Assembly (NCBI RefSeq): GCF_048771995.1
Contig: NC_133024.1
Span: 41,005,501 to 41,069,500, forward strand
DNA length: 64,000 nt
Reading direction: 5' to 3'
Source of the DNA: Taeniopygia guttata
Taxonomy: Eukaryota > Chordata > Aves > Passeriformes > Estrildidae
Part shown: one piece after another, positions 41,662 to 57,300 of the stretch
Numbering within the stretch: the first letter of the stretch is position 1
Layout: each line of letters begins with the position of its first letter
Made by a program: the position numbers and the translations under genes
The notes under the pieces: generated by a model
Seen by the model: only the letters and a program-made list of their open reading frames with translations
What the model was told of the DNA's origin: nothing
The model's database searches: none

Positions 41662-44600
41662 ACAGAGTTTTACGACAGAAAATGGGCATGTTCCATGAAG
41701 AGATGAATTTACCTGGCTCTCAGCCGTCTTGGTTAGAAGAGGGATGGAATAGCAGACAAAAGCTGGCACAGGAAAGAGGCACATACACTTGGTGGAAAAA
41801 AGCAGAACTGGTAAAGCAAAAATTTTGGTGGCACAGGATATGAATCAATTTTGTGCTTTGGAATAAAACTATCAAATGGATATAAACTATTTCTGTATCT
41901 GTTTAGACTTGCAAATACAGTAATTCTTAAAGCAGCAACAAGAAGAATCCCTGATTTATAATCCAGGACAGGTTAATGCTGAATAACAAGTCACAGCACG
42001 TGTAACTGGGCTTTCTTAAAATAACACTATTGTAACCAAGTTGTATACAGACACCACCCCCTCCTGAAGTGAAAGTATTCTTGGGGTAGCTGACAATTTT
42101 AATAAAATTGTACAGCACTCAAGTAGGTCAAGCCCACAGTACTACTGCATTCATAGATGCATGGATGTTAAGACAGGGTGGGACTAATGTGGTTTACTTT
42201 TAAATTTCTTGGGCCACATGATATTATCCAGTGACTTCTGAATCAGTGGTCAGTTTACAAAACAAGTAATAGAAAAGTGTCATTCTTACAGAAGATGTGC
42301 CTATGAGGCAATAAAGAATACAGATTAGAAAATCAACAGAGCACATCACTAAATTATATACATTTTACAGCATTTGCTGTAGGATTCTTCTTCCAAAATT
42401 TCCCAACCACAGCCTTCTGAGTTTTTTGGACTTGCCTATCACAGGGCTGATGCATTATAAACAACACTTCATGTTATATAATACTTAGTAAAAGCAAAGA
42501 CTGATGAGTTACATCAGTGACATGTCAAAGCTGGGAAAAACATGAAATATTTGTCAGCATGCATCTCCATATGAGGTATGAATTTTACTCATTGCTTACT
42601 TAAAACATAACAAATAACTGATAACTTTTATGACCTTTCTGTCAGCAAGTCCACTTCAGATGAGGTTATGAATATGACTTCCACAGGAAAAAAAAGATAC
42701 AGAAAGAGGGGAAAAAATTCCTTCAGAATATGTCCAAGACTTCAAGACCTAACACTTTCACTGCCTCTGTCCTATAGCTAGAACAATAATGCTGGCCCAG
42801 CCTATGCAGAAAAGCTGATGTACCTGGTCTGTGTTCGGTATGGCTGAATACAATATGATTCTTCATGTGAAGTAATTAAACCTGCTTTTGTTTCTTTTTT
42901 CTAGCTTTCTACAAACAATAGAGGAAAAAAAACAAGATACAAATTCTTAAAAGTCTGTCTAGGTCTGTATGTCTCTTCAAATGGTACAAAATCACAAGAT
43001 ACAAAAATGATGGAAAGAAAGGTGTTTGAGCACACTCTTTTTACTGCTGTTAAATCCATCATGTTTTTCTCCCTGGTGGCCCAGCCTCTCAGTTCATTCT
43101 CGCACCTGTGATGGTGCCTTAAATATGTTAATTCTATTTTTATTACACCTTCTGAATTTCTGCAGGCCTTGGGCGTATGTTTACTGAAAACCATTAAACT
43201 GTGGTGGACTGGATCAGATCTCCAAGGAAATTCTAAGTGCTGAACAAAGTAGTTTTAGAAGGTCTTTCTTCTGAGAAAGAGATTTCTCTCTTTTTGAGAG
43301 ATTCAGAGCAGAGGTTCTTCTGAGGATCTTTGAGCTGATCCAGTGTCCCCAGCTTTGTTTTGGTTGCAGGACAACTAGTGATACCATCTCCCATGGGAAC
43401 TGGATTGTGACCCATCTACTCCAGCTTCCAATGGTCTGATGAACTCACCCAGTGCCTCTGATTTGCTGTTCAATCAGCTGACAGATTTTGCTGAATATGT
43501 TCAGTTATAAACCTTATTTTGTCTGTTGAACTGGACTAATGAGTCAGAGCAAAAAGTGAAATTCAGAGAACTTACAGAGCAAACTTAGAGTGTACCTAAA
43601 CTCCCTTTGGTAGAGACTGCACTTATCAGAAATCCAAAACCTACTAAAATGAATATTCAAGTTTGTAACATTTACCAGAGTTTTCCTGAAAGCCATGAAA
43701 GCTTAGTAGGCTACTGGACAAAAGGAATTCTGTTTTCTCTGTTTATGACTGCTGTTCCTGAGTGGCTCGACCAATTAGGTACATACTGGGATGTCTCATC
43801 TGCTTTGCCCAGAAACAAAATAGCTGCCAACCCCCTGAACTGCCATTAGGATTAGACATGACTCAGGCATCTATTGACTCTGAAACGTCAAGTTAAGCAG
43901 TTCTGCTTCCCCCATCAGCAGGCACTTGGACACCTGTGGAAGCAGTAGAAAGGACCTGGAGCCATTAGAGCTATAGTCATCTCTGTCATTAGATGTTGCA
44001 TAGTTGCCCAAGGTCTGCCTGAAGCCTTGGGAGGATCTGGATGCTGACTCTGAACCTTGCCCCAGATGGAAGTGCCTGTTGAGGGAATGGTGTTCTCAGG
44101 ATCTCTCCAAAACACCTTGCACACCAATAACTATTGGAAGAAATGAGAAGCTTCATTTTACAGATGCACAGAGTTTCAGGGTCCAGTCTGGGGACATGGG
44201 GAAACTCTATTGTTTTTGCATTACCAGAACAACACCCTGCAAACCCACCTCCATCCACGACCTGAAGTTCTATAGGACACAATGACTTCAGTATATATAT
44301 TTAAGGGCTAGAAAGAGGCATTAAAATCACATGGTTGTAAAAGTTATAAATATAATGAAACAGTATTTCTTCCCTTTTTTTTAAAGCATTCTATGTGGGC
44401 ACAGTTGGTTATGCTTTGTGCATGTGCTACATTAACACATTTACAAGTGGACTTAAAAAATATTGCCCCAAGTGTATTCCTTTATCTGTGACCATAGATA
44501 CATGGTCTTTAGGCTGTGATAGCCTAAAGACAGCCTTTCCAGGTCTCTTTTGAAAACAGCATTTTAAAGTTGTAGTCCTACTGATAAGTCTCCGAAATTC

Positions 44601-47600
44601 GCTTCTTGGAGTGTGTAGCAAGAACTCACATTATTCTTCGCTCATTTTCTATCATGTATTTTGCAAGGAGACAGCCCTGAAGACAGATGGACTGGTACCA
44701 TTAAGAGATTCTGTAGACCAAAATTTAGGTGCGGATTTAGTTGTTAATCACATCAGTCTCAATTTAAAAAACAAATGGCCTTTTAAAAAAATCAAACTGC
44801 GCTGTTGCACTGCAGTATATGCAAGTCATTTGTCAAATGCACATCCTTTAATCAACAGATGAAGGTCCACTGAGTCTTTTCTATTTATATTTACCTAAAA
44901 GTCAACTTGCTCAGCCCCACTATTAAAAGTTCCAAATCATCTCTCTGTGTTAAAACTGAAAATAACTTGTTGTATTTCAGTATTCTAAAATATAACTCAT
45001 TTTCCTTGAAGCCAAAAATAAGGATATGTTTATTTCTATGGTTACAACAGTGGGTTGCACTGATGGCAAAAATAAAAAGGTCCATTGGATAAGGACACAC
45101 AGTTCTATTAAACCTGATTAATCTTTTAAAAAATAATTTTTAAATGATTGTTCAAAGTCAGTGCCACAACTGAAAGCCTGAAATAATGTAACATGTTTAT
45201 AACGCAGTCTGAGTTCAAATTTTTTGTGGAATTTTTAAATTTCTAGCTTGCTTTAGCTAGAAACCAATGTTTCCAATATTATTCTAAATACAAAATTATT
45301 CCTACTCCCTCTGCTCTCAGTCTCTTTCATCAGAGAACTTTGTTTGACTATATCTAACAGATTTTCAGTTAGGTTTACTCACGTTACCTAAGTGAGAAAC
45401 CACTGTTTTCTTCTTGCTTTGTACTACTTCTTTCCCTGATTGGATTCCTTAAGCAGAGAAAGACTAAGAAAAACTAGATGGAAGGCGTAATTTCAACAAA
45501 ACAGAAACATATAGCTTCAACAGTCAATAGTAACAGTCAAATTTAAATATTTCCTTGAGTGACCATAGATTCTCTATTGTCTTTTATTGGAATGAGGAAG
45601 AAAACCACAATTATAACTATACAAGCATGACTTCGCCAATATTTTTAGAAAACTCATTGAAACTATACATTGAAATACTGTAACTTTAATTCACTCCACT
45701 TTATGAAGGTTAACTTCCAACTCCATTATTTTCCAATCAACTTATTCAGTAAAATGATAACTAGAATAAAACCCTTACTTCTAAACCTAGTTTCTTGTCA
45801 TTTAACTATTCTGAAAATTTTCTTCAGGATTTTTCCATTAATTTATAGGAAAGATACACATTACAGAGAAAGGAAGAGGGTAGGGAGGGAGAGATTTCTT
45901 GGTTGTGGGTGTAAGTTCTACTTTGTCTACAAACTTGTGTTGTGCTTGTATAAAATTGTAAATTTACTTGTTCAGCATGCCACTAATTCACTAGAGTCTG
46001 GTCCTAAACATCAAACACTGGCAATGTTTGTACTGATAAAGAACATTTAGTGACAAAGATAAGCATGTACCATCTGGGGGCAAGTTGTACTTGCAAACAT
46101 GTAAGATGTAAAGCTCTGCTCTACTTGTTGAAAAGGTATGCCAATAAATATAAATTCCTAGCCAAAATTATCCCTCCATGCTTAGATAAAATAATATTGA
46201 ATGGTGATGAGGGCTACTGAATCATAGATACATGTTCAGTACCAATTCTAGCCATACAACTGAATCCAAGTTTTTTAATTTCTAGTTCTGAAAGCATGAA
46301 ACTCATAGAAGTTTCAATAAGAGTTCACTGATCTTGTCTTCTGGAGACTCTGTTAGTGGGAAACATCCAGGCATAAAGTGGTTTCCTCTTCCTATCAGCC
46401 ACTAGAACACTAAAGGGATTTACATTGTTGCAACAGAGAAGTGACATTTTTGGATATTCAAATCTTAAAAGCAGGCCCTTTGTGAAGCATGTTAAGTATC
46501 TACATAAACAAACCTCCAAAGCCTGAAAATCCAGATCAGGTAACTTTGTTTGCAAAAAGCAGTATACCTGTGTAAAGCTAACTAACCATCCCAAACTGCC
46601 TGAAACTTCCTTCTATTTCTGTGCCTTACTGCACACAATTTCTAACTCTGTGAAGATGCAGCATAATGTAGCGTGGTAATCTTTACTTCTTACTGCCATA
46701 AAACAGATACTGCCAACCTTACACATGTGTCAAACTGTAACCCAAGCCACAGACATGGACCTGGCCTGCAATCCAATCTAAAAGTCACCACTTCCACTGC
46801 CTTCCACCTGGAACTGTTCAGCAGCAAAAGCTTGGCAAGTGTGCACTGATGACTGCACTGTTTCAAGGACAGCAGAAAATTCATTTTAAAATACCTATTA
46901 AAATATAAGAGAGAAGGGCATAAAATAAATATCTGTACAATCATTAGAAATCTAATTTCTGTAGAGATGAACTCTTAAAAGTGTTTGGAGAACTGAGCCT
47001 CTGTTATTTACTTCCATTATTTACTTTATGAAAATAATTGTATAGCTTGATTGGAATAGTCATTGGTGAATTTAACTATGCTAATACACATAAAATCTTT
47101 GAGCTAAAAAAAGGCAAAAGCATTCAATGAACATATAAACTAAGCAAGACATGGGAATTAGGTGATTTTTCTCTCTGGCATTTGCTACCATCAAGACTAG
47201 AACACAAGTTCTTGGTTTAATGATGTTTTTAATGAATACTGAGCAATTATAGATAATGCACTGAAATGGAAAAAATATTTACTATTTCAATTGCAGAAAT
47301 AGTCTAGTTAAAAGACAAGTACTATGCAAAGCAGAAGCACACTGTTAGTAGGACAGTAGTATCATAAGGTTTGAATGAAATTTTGCTAGCAACACAGTAC
47401 CCAGTACAAAGAAATTGAAGCCTTACATGCTAGTGCACTAGCTGTCCAGCAAACTCTCAAACTGATAGAAAAATAATATTATGGTATTAAACAAGGACTA
47501 TGAACATGCTCCCTGATGAGCAGTAACCCTTTAGGAAAATAAAATGAGCATAAAAAAATAAAACAGCAAATTAAACTCTGTTTGGAAGCTTATTCCTGCT

Positions 47601-50600
47601 TCAAACAGCTCCTAACACTTCAGATTACCCATGACTTCAGAAACCATTTTCCACTGAGCAAAGCATACTCACTATGTTGCAAAATTATGTGAAGAAGCCC
47701 CACAAACTGTAACACATTACATCATTAAAGCCATAAGCTATGCATTTAAGAAGTACACATTGTAATGAACTTGAGTACAGCATAGACTCAGTTGTACAGC
47801 ACAGGCACAGCAATATCCTTGCGTGGTTTAATACACGACCTAAAATCACAGCCCCATGAACAAATTAGAAATAAAAAGTAAGTCAGAAACATTGGCAAAG
47901 AGTAGGCCTTGGCACATAAATATGGCAGTGGTTCACTCAAGTGCCAGTAATAATTACTGTCTTCCCATGAACACTTCAATTCTATAAAGATATTTTTCCA
48001 CATTAGAATATTCATTCTTTAAGCCAGTAATCACCATACCAATGAAAAAAAAACCAAAAAACAACAAGCCAACCCCAAACCACAAAAAGTCAGTCACTGT
48101 GTCTGGAATCAGTTTACTCAAGCTTCAGGAAGGAAAGAGCGTTTCACTCTCAGAACTTTAAACAGGCTCTGTCCCAGGACAGAACCACTCAAAGGTAAAA
48201 AACACCATCGGAGTAGATTTGCATAGGACAGAAAGGTGACCAGCCATTTCCACAGCCCCAGAGAAGTAAATATGATTTAGGAAAGCTGAGCAGAACAGAA
48301 TCTCCTTTCTAATTCTCCTTACTGCTTCAAAAGTTTTCTGGGCAGTTTCTACTACATTGAACGCTAGATGGGAAACATTTATTATTTATTTTCATATATA
48401 AAAATGCATGTGCATGAATAGAGGCTACAAGCCTAAAACAGGGTGAGAGCATATCCCTGGTTATACCAAAAACCATGGAAATACAGGGAAAAATGTGTTT
48501 TAATCGGAAATATATTTCCTATTTCTTCCTCTATGTGCCATCAATATTTCCATTTCCCATCTTGGCAGAAGCACCAAGTCATGACCCATGCCCAGTCCTC
48601 AGAGCTCCAGAAGTGGCCTTTGCTTCGTATTACCACTCAGTCCCAATGCAAAAAGCTTCTAACATGCATGACGGAATAAATAATTTCCTTTATTTTGTAC
48701 ACAGAACCAATACCCTTAACTACTACATAAAGCATCACTCCAATGCAAAGGAGCCATAGAACCTATTTTTCATATAACAAAAGATACCTCTTCCTACTGT
48801 TGTAATCTGAAAAAAATCAAAACTATTACATGTGTCATGCATTAATAATAATTTTTTTCAGATGTGTCTCAACATTTTGTGTCTTCAAATTGACATATGT
48901 TGAGCCGTTTATAAGGATAAAATATACAGCTGTTAATCATATTTCTTTTTAAGTTTTAAGTATTGAGAGACATTACATCATAGGATACTCATTCTTTTTT
49001 CATTAGAAAAACTGATTTATAGTTAACTGCTTTGGAATGCTAAAATAATTTCACATTAAGCCTTTGATAGTTAGGAGGCTAGATACCACATCTACCATTT
49101 CAATTCATAATTATTATAATAGGCACAATAAACCTTTCTGAAATATCCTGATATTTAAAAGAATAAAAAAGATTCACCTCAGTGCTATTACCAGAAAAAG
49201 AATTAGCTAGCAGTCTATGTTCTAGCACTTTAATTTACTACCATAAAATGAAGAGTGAAAGTAAACAAAGCAATTCTGTAAACACTAAGGAAAAGATTAA
49301 GTTGCACATCAGCTAGACCTGAAATCAACCAAAATACCTTTATTTTATAATCAGCAGTAATTTATGACTGAGCTGACAAAAATACACACATGGATAAATC
49401 CCTGAAATATAGTGATTATTTTTAAAATTGTCAAAATCAGGCAAGAAATTTAATTCAAGAAGCTAAAGAACTTAATGTGTTGAAAGCAACTTTATCAATA
49501 TAGTTTCTAGAGAAAAAGGACACAACCATTGCATCTTCCTAACTTATAAAGTATTAAGTCATTCAACAGAAACACACTGGAACCATCTTGGATTAAAGAA
49601 ATAGTATTTGGCTCATCAAGACAAACATCTGTCCAGTGTAAGGCCTATAAAAGAGATTCAGTAACTTTTATCTTCTGTCATTGTTACTATGGTCAGTTTT
49701 CAGGGGGAAAAGCTAAGGAGATCCAAATAGAGTGTCTCCGATTTGATAAGATAAAAACAGGAAGATTAGTTAAGAATCCAGATGACATGATACACCAATT
49801 TCATTTTGGTGACATACCTGGCAGTGGCTTGAAATTAAAATAAAAATTAAAGTAACACAGGCTACATAACCTTGTAGCATGTTCAGACTGTAATGCACCT
49901 ACCTATTAATTTAGTGCCCTTTCTCACAGAGACAGGAAAAAATACAGGAAGAATGATAACACAGATGGGTAAATAAGTAATAAAACTCTTGCTATCACTT
50001 GTAGATACGAGATGCCTGCTGTGTATATACCACTAAACTTCTACTGGCTCAGGAACGCATCAGGAACTTCATTGCCAAAACCAATAAAAAGCAGAATCAT
50101 GGAGGCAACAAACAGGCATTGCCCTGGAACTGAGAGAGATTGAGGGAAGAATGTCCGGAGGCAGGTATGGCATAAGACCTCAATAATAGGAAATGTCAAG
50201 AGTGGAGCCAGCTGCATCTGCTAGGAAAGCAGTACTATTAACTCAAACATATGACAAGATACTGTCTTTAATCCTTTCTGTAATGGGCTCTGAAAGACCC
50301 TATGGAAGAGTACATTAGGAAATACCAAGTCCTTTAAAAAAAAATAGGCACATGACCCAAGAGATACACTAGGGGAGAGTGAAGGGATGAAGCTGGGGAA
50401 GGTAGAAAAGCTCATTCCCTCTTCATCCACATGCACTGCAACAGGTTGTTGGAACTGTGTTCATTCATTGAATAATTAATGACAGCTATTTTCCAAGATC
50501 ATGATGTTCTATCAGCACCTAATAACATAGGATATAATCAAGAACAGTGTTTACTATTACTCGCAAAAAGTAAAGTTTTATTTCCTACATCTACACACAG

Positions 50601-53600
50601 AAACAAAGAAAACTCTTCAAATAAGGTTGACTTAACAATGAGACTGATCTGTCTTGCTGGAATTAAGTTATCTCAGTGATTTTATGAACAATTACATATA
50701 CACAAAAACACATAAGGAAAAACTAAGAGGCAGCATGACAAAATAAGTTTTCTGCCTTATTACATGCCATTTTATTCATCATACTTAAAGCTAAACCTGT
50801 ACAAGTTCCTACTTTTTACATTGAAGGAACTGTTTATTAGCTCAAAATATGAAACTATCAGAAACATTGAACTTATCGTCCCTTTTGCAATTTTTGTGCA
50901 GTCACTATCAATGTATCAGCACAAAGCTTTTGACAGGCACAAAAAAAAACCTGAGCAAAAACCACACAGACCACAGGGCCCTCATCCAGGGTACCGAAAA
51001 CAGGCACCAAACTGATGTCCATGGTCATCTGAAAAGCCAAATTCAAAGTCTGTTACATAGAAAAGTGAAATTATAGCCATTAGTAAAGAACTCAAGAAGC
51101 AAATTAAAACAGTAAAGAGAAATTGGATCAAAACTACATATACAGTTAAAGACGTAAGTAAACAGACATAACTGTTTAATTCAAGATCACATTTTTACAA
51201 AAGACAAATAAATTTTGATCTACCGGTATGGCTTTTCCCATGAATCAGTGGGTGTATTCAGACATTAAACTGAAAACTGTCAGTTATCTAAGAAAACTAA
51301 AAGTGATTAATTATGTTAGGAAGAACTAACATCAAGAAATGAAATTGAGATTCATGTAAAATTTATAGCATTAAGATAAACACCACTATGACTTAATTTT
51401 GGAAGACGTTTCACCTTCAGTTTGTCACACTGTGGCAGCATATTTAATCTGTGAATTTTCATCTTAGAACACTGAAAGATAAGTCATAATTTAAAAAAAT
51501 TCAATAAACTGAAATGCACATGAGCAAAACAAAAATTAAAGTAAAAAGACTAAAGAAAGTAGAAATCAAGTTTTGGCTTGTGGACATGCACAAAATTAAA
51601 AACAAAACAAAATCATGTTAACAACTATTGGCACTTATCTGCCATAAATTGTAGAGTAATGTAAAAAACACAGCTAATAAACAGGATTGGTTCACAATGA
51701 AACTGTACATGCCATTAATTCACATTGAAACAATACACCTAACTGCAGTTTTGAGCAAAAAAACTGTAACTTAAAATTCTATTTTATTCAAATTTGAAAA
51801 ACTATTTCCACCAGTTAAAATACATGAATCCCCAAAGTTTTACAGTAACTGATGATTTTCAATCACTCACACAACCACATCGTAAATCCCTGAAACATGT
51901 ATTTATTATAGAAATACTGATAAAACCTTAACAGATACAAATGATACATCACATAGTGTCTTACACCTTAATGGCAAGTACTTGACTCAGATTGGTAGGT
52001 GCATCACTCCTACTTTACACTCTAATACCATCCTCTAGGACCAAATGGTTTAAACTGATTTCACAACAGTTTGCAGTTACCTAAAAGCAATGATTTTTTA
52101 AAAATCGAGCTAGAAAAGATTATTCTGACCAGTATTTCAAAACTTTTGGAAAGAGAACACCCTAGTGGGGACTAAACACAGTATGCAAGGAGAGTCATTG
52201 CAGTGAACTCAAAAGTCATTTCAGAATCAGCATCCCTGAAGAGATTTAGTATACAGCAGTATGTCCCTTGACATCACTTACATGGTGCATCTGTGCATCT
52301 TAGGACCTTACTGTACCAGCAGGTCTTAGGACTGTTGAAATTAATCTCAATCTGGCACAAGCTTTCTGCGGGGAAGGGCAATTCCTAAATGAAAGGCACT
52401 CTGCTATGAGTGAAATCAGAATTATCAGCAACACAAATGGATAACTTGTAACATATTGAAGGGAAATACTCCAGCTTACATAAGGTTTAAAATTCAGTAC
52501 TTTCCGTAAAATAGGCGAAAAAATATTTAGAGCAGCTGTAGTGCATCTGTTTACATGCACACAGACACTAGCCATTGCACAAGCAGAAATCTTCCAAGTA
52601 TCTCAACGGTTGTTTGGGTTTTTTCCTCTGGTGCTTTTCTCACTTGGGTGAAATCAAGCTTCTACAGTTCAAGGTGACTCACAGAACAGCCCACCACAGC
52701 ACTGTGTCCTGCAGCCCCCACAGCAAGCATATCTCTAGAGAAGTTACAGCTGTGGTCCTTGGTAGCAGAACAAGAGCACAGGCACACAGCACTAGTTTAT
52801 AACTTTATTTCTCTTCATACCTTTCCTTTTTTCTCTATCCTTCTTTAAAAAAAAAAAAAAAAACATCTTAGAAAGACAGCTTTCCTTAAGGACAGGAAAA
52901 CTTATGCTTGTTAGTCTGATTAAGGGATGTGCAAAACAGAAGTAATTTCCCTGAGGCAAAGATCTTCAAGTCATGCCTAATTTACATTGTCTATTCTTAT
53001 TACACTTGTTAAAATATTTGGCACACTGAGGCCTTGATCACTGATTGAGTCTCCCAGTATTATCACAGTCTGTATCATGCATTTATATAATAAAGCAGAA
53101 GTTGCAAATGCTTCATTCTCTCATTGTGGTTTGGTTTTTCACATTTACTGATTAAAATCCCTTTCCTTCTCAAGGGTGGCATTGGGTCTCCTGGGCATGG
53201 AGGTAGAGTGAGAAACTTCTACTGTATTTAAAGGCTGTCATGAATACTGGATGCCTAAAAGGGCAATCACAGTTTTTGGACTCAGAACACAGAGTAACAG
53301 GATGACATTTAATATCCTGTTACATACAGCCTGCTACTTGGGTCAAAAGTAGGTGATTAAATATTTGCTTCTTGATTTATGTTATGAAAACCATCCAGAG
53401 AAAAAAGTCATGTTATGAGTGCCTCCAGTCTAAAACACGTAAGAAGCAAAGCTTGAAACCAAGACTTCCCAGTTTTCCCTTTTAGAATATAAATTGCACT
53501 TGTACAAAGCAATCCAAAAAGCCTAAATAGCAGTAAAAATCTGAAGCTGCCTTGCTGTACCAAAGAGTATCTGTGTTCAGCATCTGAAGTAGAGACAACT

Positions 53601-54010
53601 AGTTTTCGGCCATTCTGCACACAGAGCCATTTGCTCCACACCCTTCTGCTTTGAAAGGGCCTGCCATTAAATGCCATGCCACTGGGTGGGGCGTAAACAA
53701 AGAAATAAAAACCAACAGCAGGAGTTTAAGGCCTTTATCTCCACGAGGAGCTGAAAACTGTGGCACAACCGACGACCAATACTTACTACGTAAATTAGCA
53801 CAATCCCACCCAGGGCTTCCAAAATCAGTCATTCTTTCTAATATTTGCCACACAGACAATCACACCAACAGCAAGCAACAGCACTAATTAAGCATTTTTA
53901 AGGTCTTCAAAAATTCATAGCAAAGGGCACTTCTGAGAAAGATATCTTATCGATTTGGTTTTAAAAATAGACACCACACTCACATTCAAGGGACATCCTT
54001 CACATTTAAG
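41662..54010. other. Intergenic region downstream of DCUN1D5
   Basis: No gene recognised. The many open frames of 60-130 codons overlap on both strands without protein resemblance. No clear CR1 copy was found in these 12 kb, in contrast to the region to the left. Part of the right end could be a longer alternative DCUN1D5 3' UTR. A 17-base poly-A run sits at 52847-52863. Confidence 0.5.
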
Positions 54011-54031
54011 CCTTTGTCACAAATCTGAATC

Positions 54032-54037
54032 TTTATT
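54032..54037 (-). promoter_or_regulatory. DCUN1D5: AATAAA poly(A) signal, DCUN1D5
   Basis: AATAAA on the minus strand 236 bases after the DCUN1D5 stop codon, the first such hexamer I find. Longer 3' UTR forms using signals further left are possible. Confidence 0.5.
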
Positions 54038-54272
54038 GTTCTGAAATAAATGCTATAAACATAAGACTCAAAACAAGAACTCCAACTTTCAGTCTCAGAA
54101 GAGGTGTGGTTCAATGCCCATATCACATGTAACAAGAAAGTCTCCTTAAAAAAGGAAAAAAAATTACGGTAAAGTCTTTCTTATGAATGAAAATGCAATC
54201 CTTTTTTTTTCTCATTACTTTGTGTACAGGCGGGCACAAAAAAAAACTTTTGCATTTTCTTTTGAATTTTTG

Positions 54273-54328
54273 CTATGACGCTTGACGAACTTTCTGCCAT
54301 TCAACAAATTCATCCAGAAGTACAGGCC
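54273..54328 (-). CDS. DCUN1D5: DCUN1D5 terminal coding exon
   Basis: 56 coding bases, acceptor attcgcag, stop TAG at 54273-54275. Encodes [18 protein letters not shown]. Confidence 0.94.
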
Positions 54329-57300
54329 CTGCGAATGGACAAAACTTGGAGTTATAATTGGCAATATCTTTCAAACACCTTTTTAAGTATGAGGGTTAAA
54401 ACTACTGGTCTAGGAAACATCCATGTCAATCCTATGGTAAAATACCCATAAATTAGTGCAATCATTCCAATCTAAGGATGATAAAAAGGGCACAAAAAAA
54501 AATTTATGGAAAAAATTGCTCCTAATATCTGACAGGTGGATGAACTGAATGAAAAGCATAAAAATAATCTTGTAAGTCAGCACAATTAATTCCTTCTTAC
54601 CAAAGTTTTCAAAATGGTGAATAATTAGAATATGGACCAAAACAGGAGTTAGGCAATTCAGTCATGGCATGGCTGACTACCAGCTAGGTGAAGAGCTCAA
54701 CCCGAAGTACCAGCAGGTAGGCAAGAATTGTTAAGCTACAGTTTATTATATACCAGTACAAAATGAGAGTTTGCTCTTTATAATTCTACTTGCAAGTCTA
54801 CAATTGCATGCAGTAAGAACCTTCATTAGATTCTCACTGAATACAAGCTGGCTCAATTAAACCATCATACTATTGACACACTATACCCGACAAACAATTA
54901 GGTAAAAAATTAGTATCTGCAGCTTGAAGATGGATGGTTATCAGGGCTGTTTTTCTATTCATTGTTGGGGGAAAAAAACCCTTACAGCATTGTTTCTGTT
55001 ACAGAAATTTGTTTTACGCAATTTTAACATTCTCTGCTAAGATTTGAATAAGCAAAACATTAAGAATACTTACATGCACCATCTTCATCATAGTTGCTAA
55101 GATCTGCATGAACAGTCCTGCTGAACTCTAGTACATTGTACCACTGATCCTTGTTCATAACTCTATACTTCGATTGCTAGGAAAAGTAATTTCAAAATAT
55201 TAAAATGTCAAGTGGCATTTGGTACTCCTGCATCTCATTTATTTTATCTTCAATGAGATCCTAACAAACTATTTAAGGGGTAACAATGGCTATTACTTAC
55301 TTGATTTTCCATTTCTAAAAATACTACACATTAACATACTTCATAGTTATGAAAGGACATAAAATTATTTCGTGGAAGATCAGAGCAGAATCCATTTCCT
55401 CAGAACCTGGAAATCAGTAAGTCACCACTCTATGCTTCAAAACTTGGTATATTTTTGCCTTGCCCTAAAGTGGGGCATATCTAACTCAGATATATTTCCA
55501 GAATGAACTATTAAAAAAAAAAAGAAAAAAAGGTCTTTTCTCCAGGGTACAATACATTATGATCATATGGACATCTACTTTGCAGTGTTAGCACTCTTTT
55601 GAAGCCAGGGAATAATAACAAGCCCTATGTGTTCCACAACCTATACATCTGTTCACTTTACTCCGTCACTTGCAGCTGAGCTGACTGAAATCTTCCAAAG
55701 AGAGTAAGAGATCAAGGTACCTTCACACTATATCTGCACAAAGTAAACTTGAAATGCAGTGTAGATGCAGCTGAAGAGACTAGTGAGGCTCTACTACTTG
55801 CTTTCAAATTTATATTTACAGTAAAATCAAGATAGAATTTTAGCTGCCTTTGATAAGAAAAGGGGCTGGGGCACAGGGAGGAAGACATGGATCTGTGATG
55901 CATACAAGAACATCACTGTTTCATAACCACATTGAGCAAGGGAAAGGGAGCAATATGGATACATTCTTGAGTAAAATAAACACAGTATTCTCACAGAACA
56001 GTCCAACTACTATGCCAACATTCACAAAGTCAAGGAAACTTGTACCTCCAGGTATTGATAAAATACTGAAAACAGTGGCCAAGTTCTTCCAAGTAGAAGA
56101 GCTAACATGGACTTTGCAGTATCAATATCAAGACTTCGCTGGTCTTTTTCCTAAGGTTGAATAAAGAAAGCACAGAAACCAATCAAGTACAAGCTTGTTG
56201 AATAAATAAAAGTAAGAACTTCCCTAACATTTCAGCAGTCTTACCCTTGCAAAATCAAAGGCGTATCTGTAGATATTCTTAAAGGATGAAATGTCATTCA
56301 ACTGTGACCGTAAGAAGTCAAATTTACTCTGTAATTTTTCTGTACAGTCACACCTTAAAAAAAAAACAAAACAAAAAACCAAAATAAAAACATTAGGAGT
56401 TCAAAACACAACATTAGGCAATGAAAAAAATGCCAGCAAACTTAAAAAAATTAAAATTTCCAAAACACAATAATTAGATATACAGGAGTAATACCGTGAA
56501 ACTGACTTAAAGAATATTGAACATGCTCAATATTTGCAGCTCACTGAAATGATGAATGCTGGCTTCTGTAAGTATGTTTTTTGTTTTAAATATATCAGCA
56601 ACATAATACAAAGTGCACGCTTCACATCTCAAACAATAGTCTTTTAATTCCAAACTCTGTAATCTCTATTCATACCCAGCAGTAGGTTATCTTCCAATCA
56701 CTATCAATGTTTGAAGAAAACATCATTCAGTGTGCACTAAGGGATAAAATCCAGCTGTAAATAATGGGAAAACACAAACCCTAAACATATAGTTTTGAAG
56801 GGTGTGTTTACAAATGGCAGGATTGAGCAGGCACTCTGCAAAACATACTAGTCTGCTCATGTTTTATGACTGATAAATGCAAGCTCTGATAAAACCTTAA
56901 TCACCTGAAAGAGTCAGTAGCTATTCAACTGAAAAATCAGAGGCTGTATGAAAACCTACAGATCCACCAGACAACAGCATAGAGCTTTGGCAAAAATAAC
57001 CCTTTGGCAGAAAGATTTCCTTGTACTTCACTCAGCAAAGAATTTTGTTTCTAAATAGAAAATGGGTCAGATTCACCAATGGCAAAGGAGAACACAATTT
57101 AACTTTGAAAATCCTCCAGAAAATACTCACCCAATACAACAGTTATAAAAGAATATTTTATTCCTATAAAAAAGCTGCCATGACTAAAAAAGAATAAATT
57201 TTAAAAAATATCTACTTTGCCTTGTATCCTTCATGAAGAAGCATACTTTCAGAAATGCAGCGTACATAAATACTTCCTTTGGTTATGTGTCCCCCTTTTG

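Noticed and set aside
44152-44180. Second possible MIR core (cattttacagatgcacagag)
   Set aside because: The match is shorter, with a gap in the middle, and flanks give no support.
54669-54716. Short plus-strand frame starting ATG GCT GAC with a gtaggc donor after CAGCAG
   Set aside because: Sixteen codons only, antisense to a DCUN1D5 intron, with no promoter feature; chance is the simplest reading.
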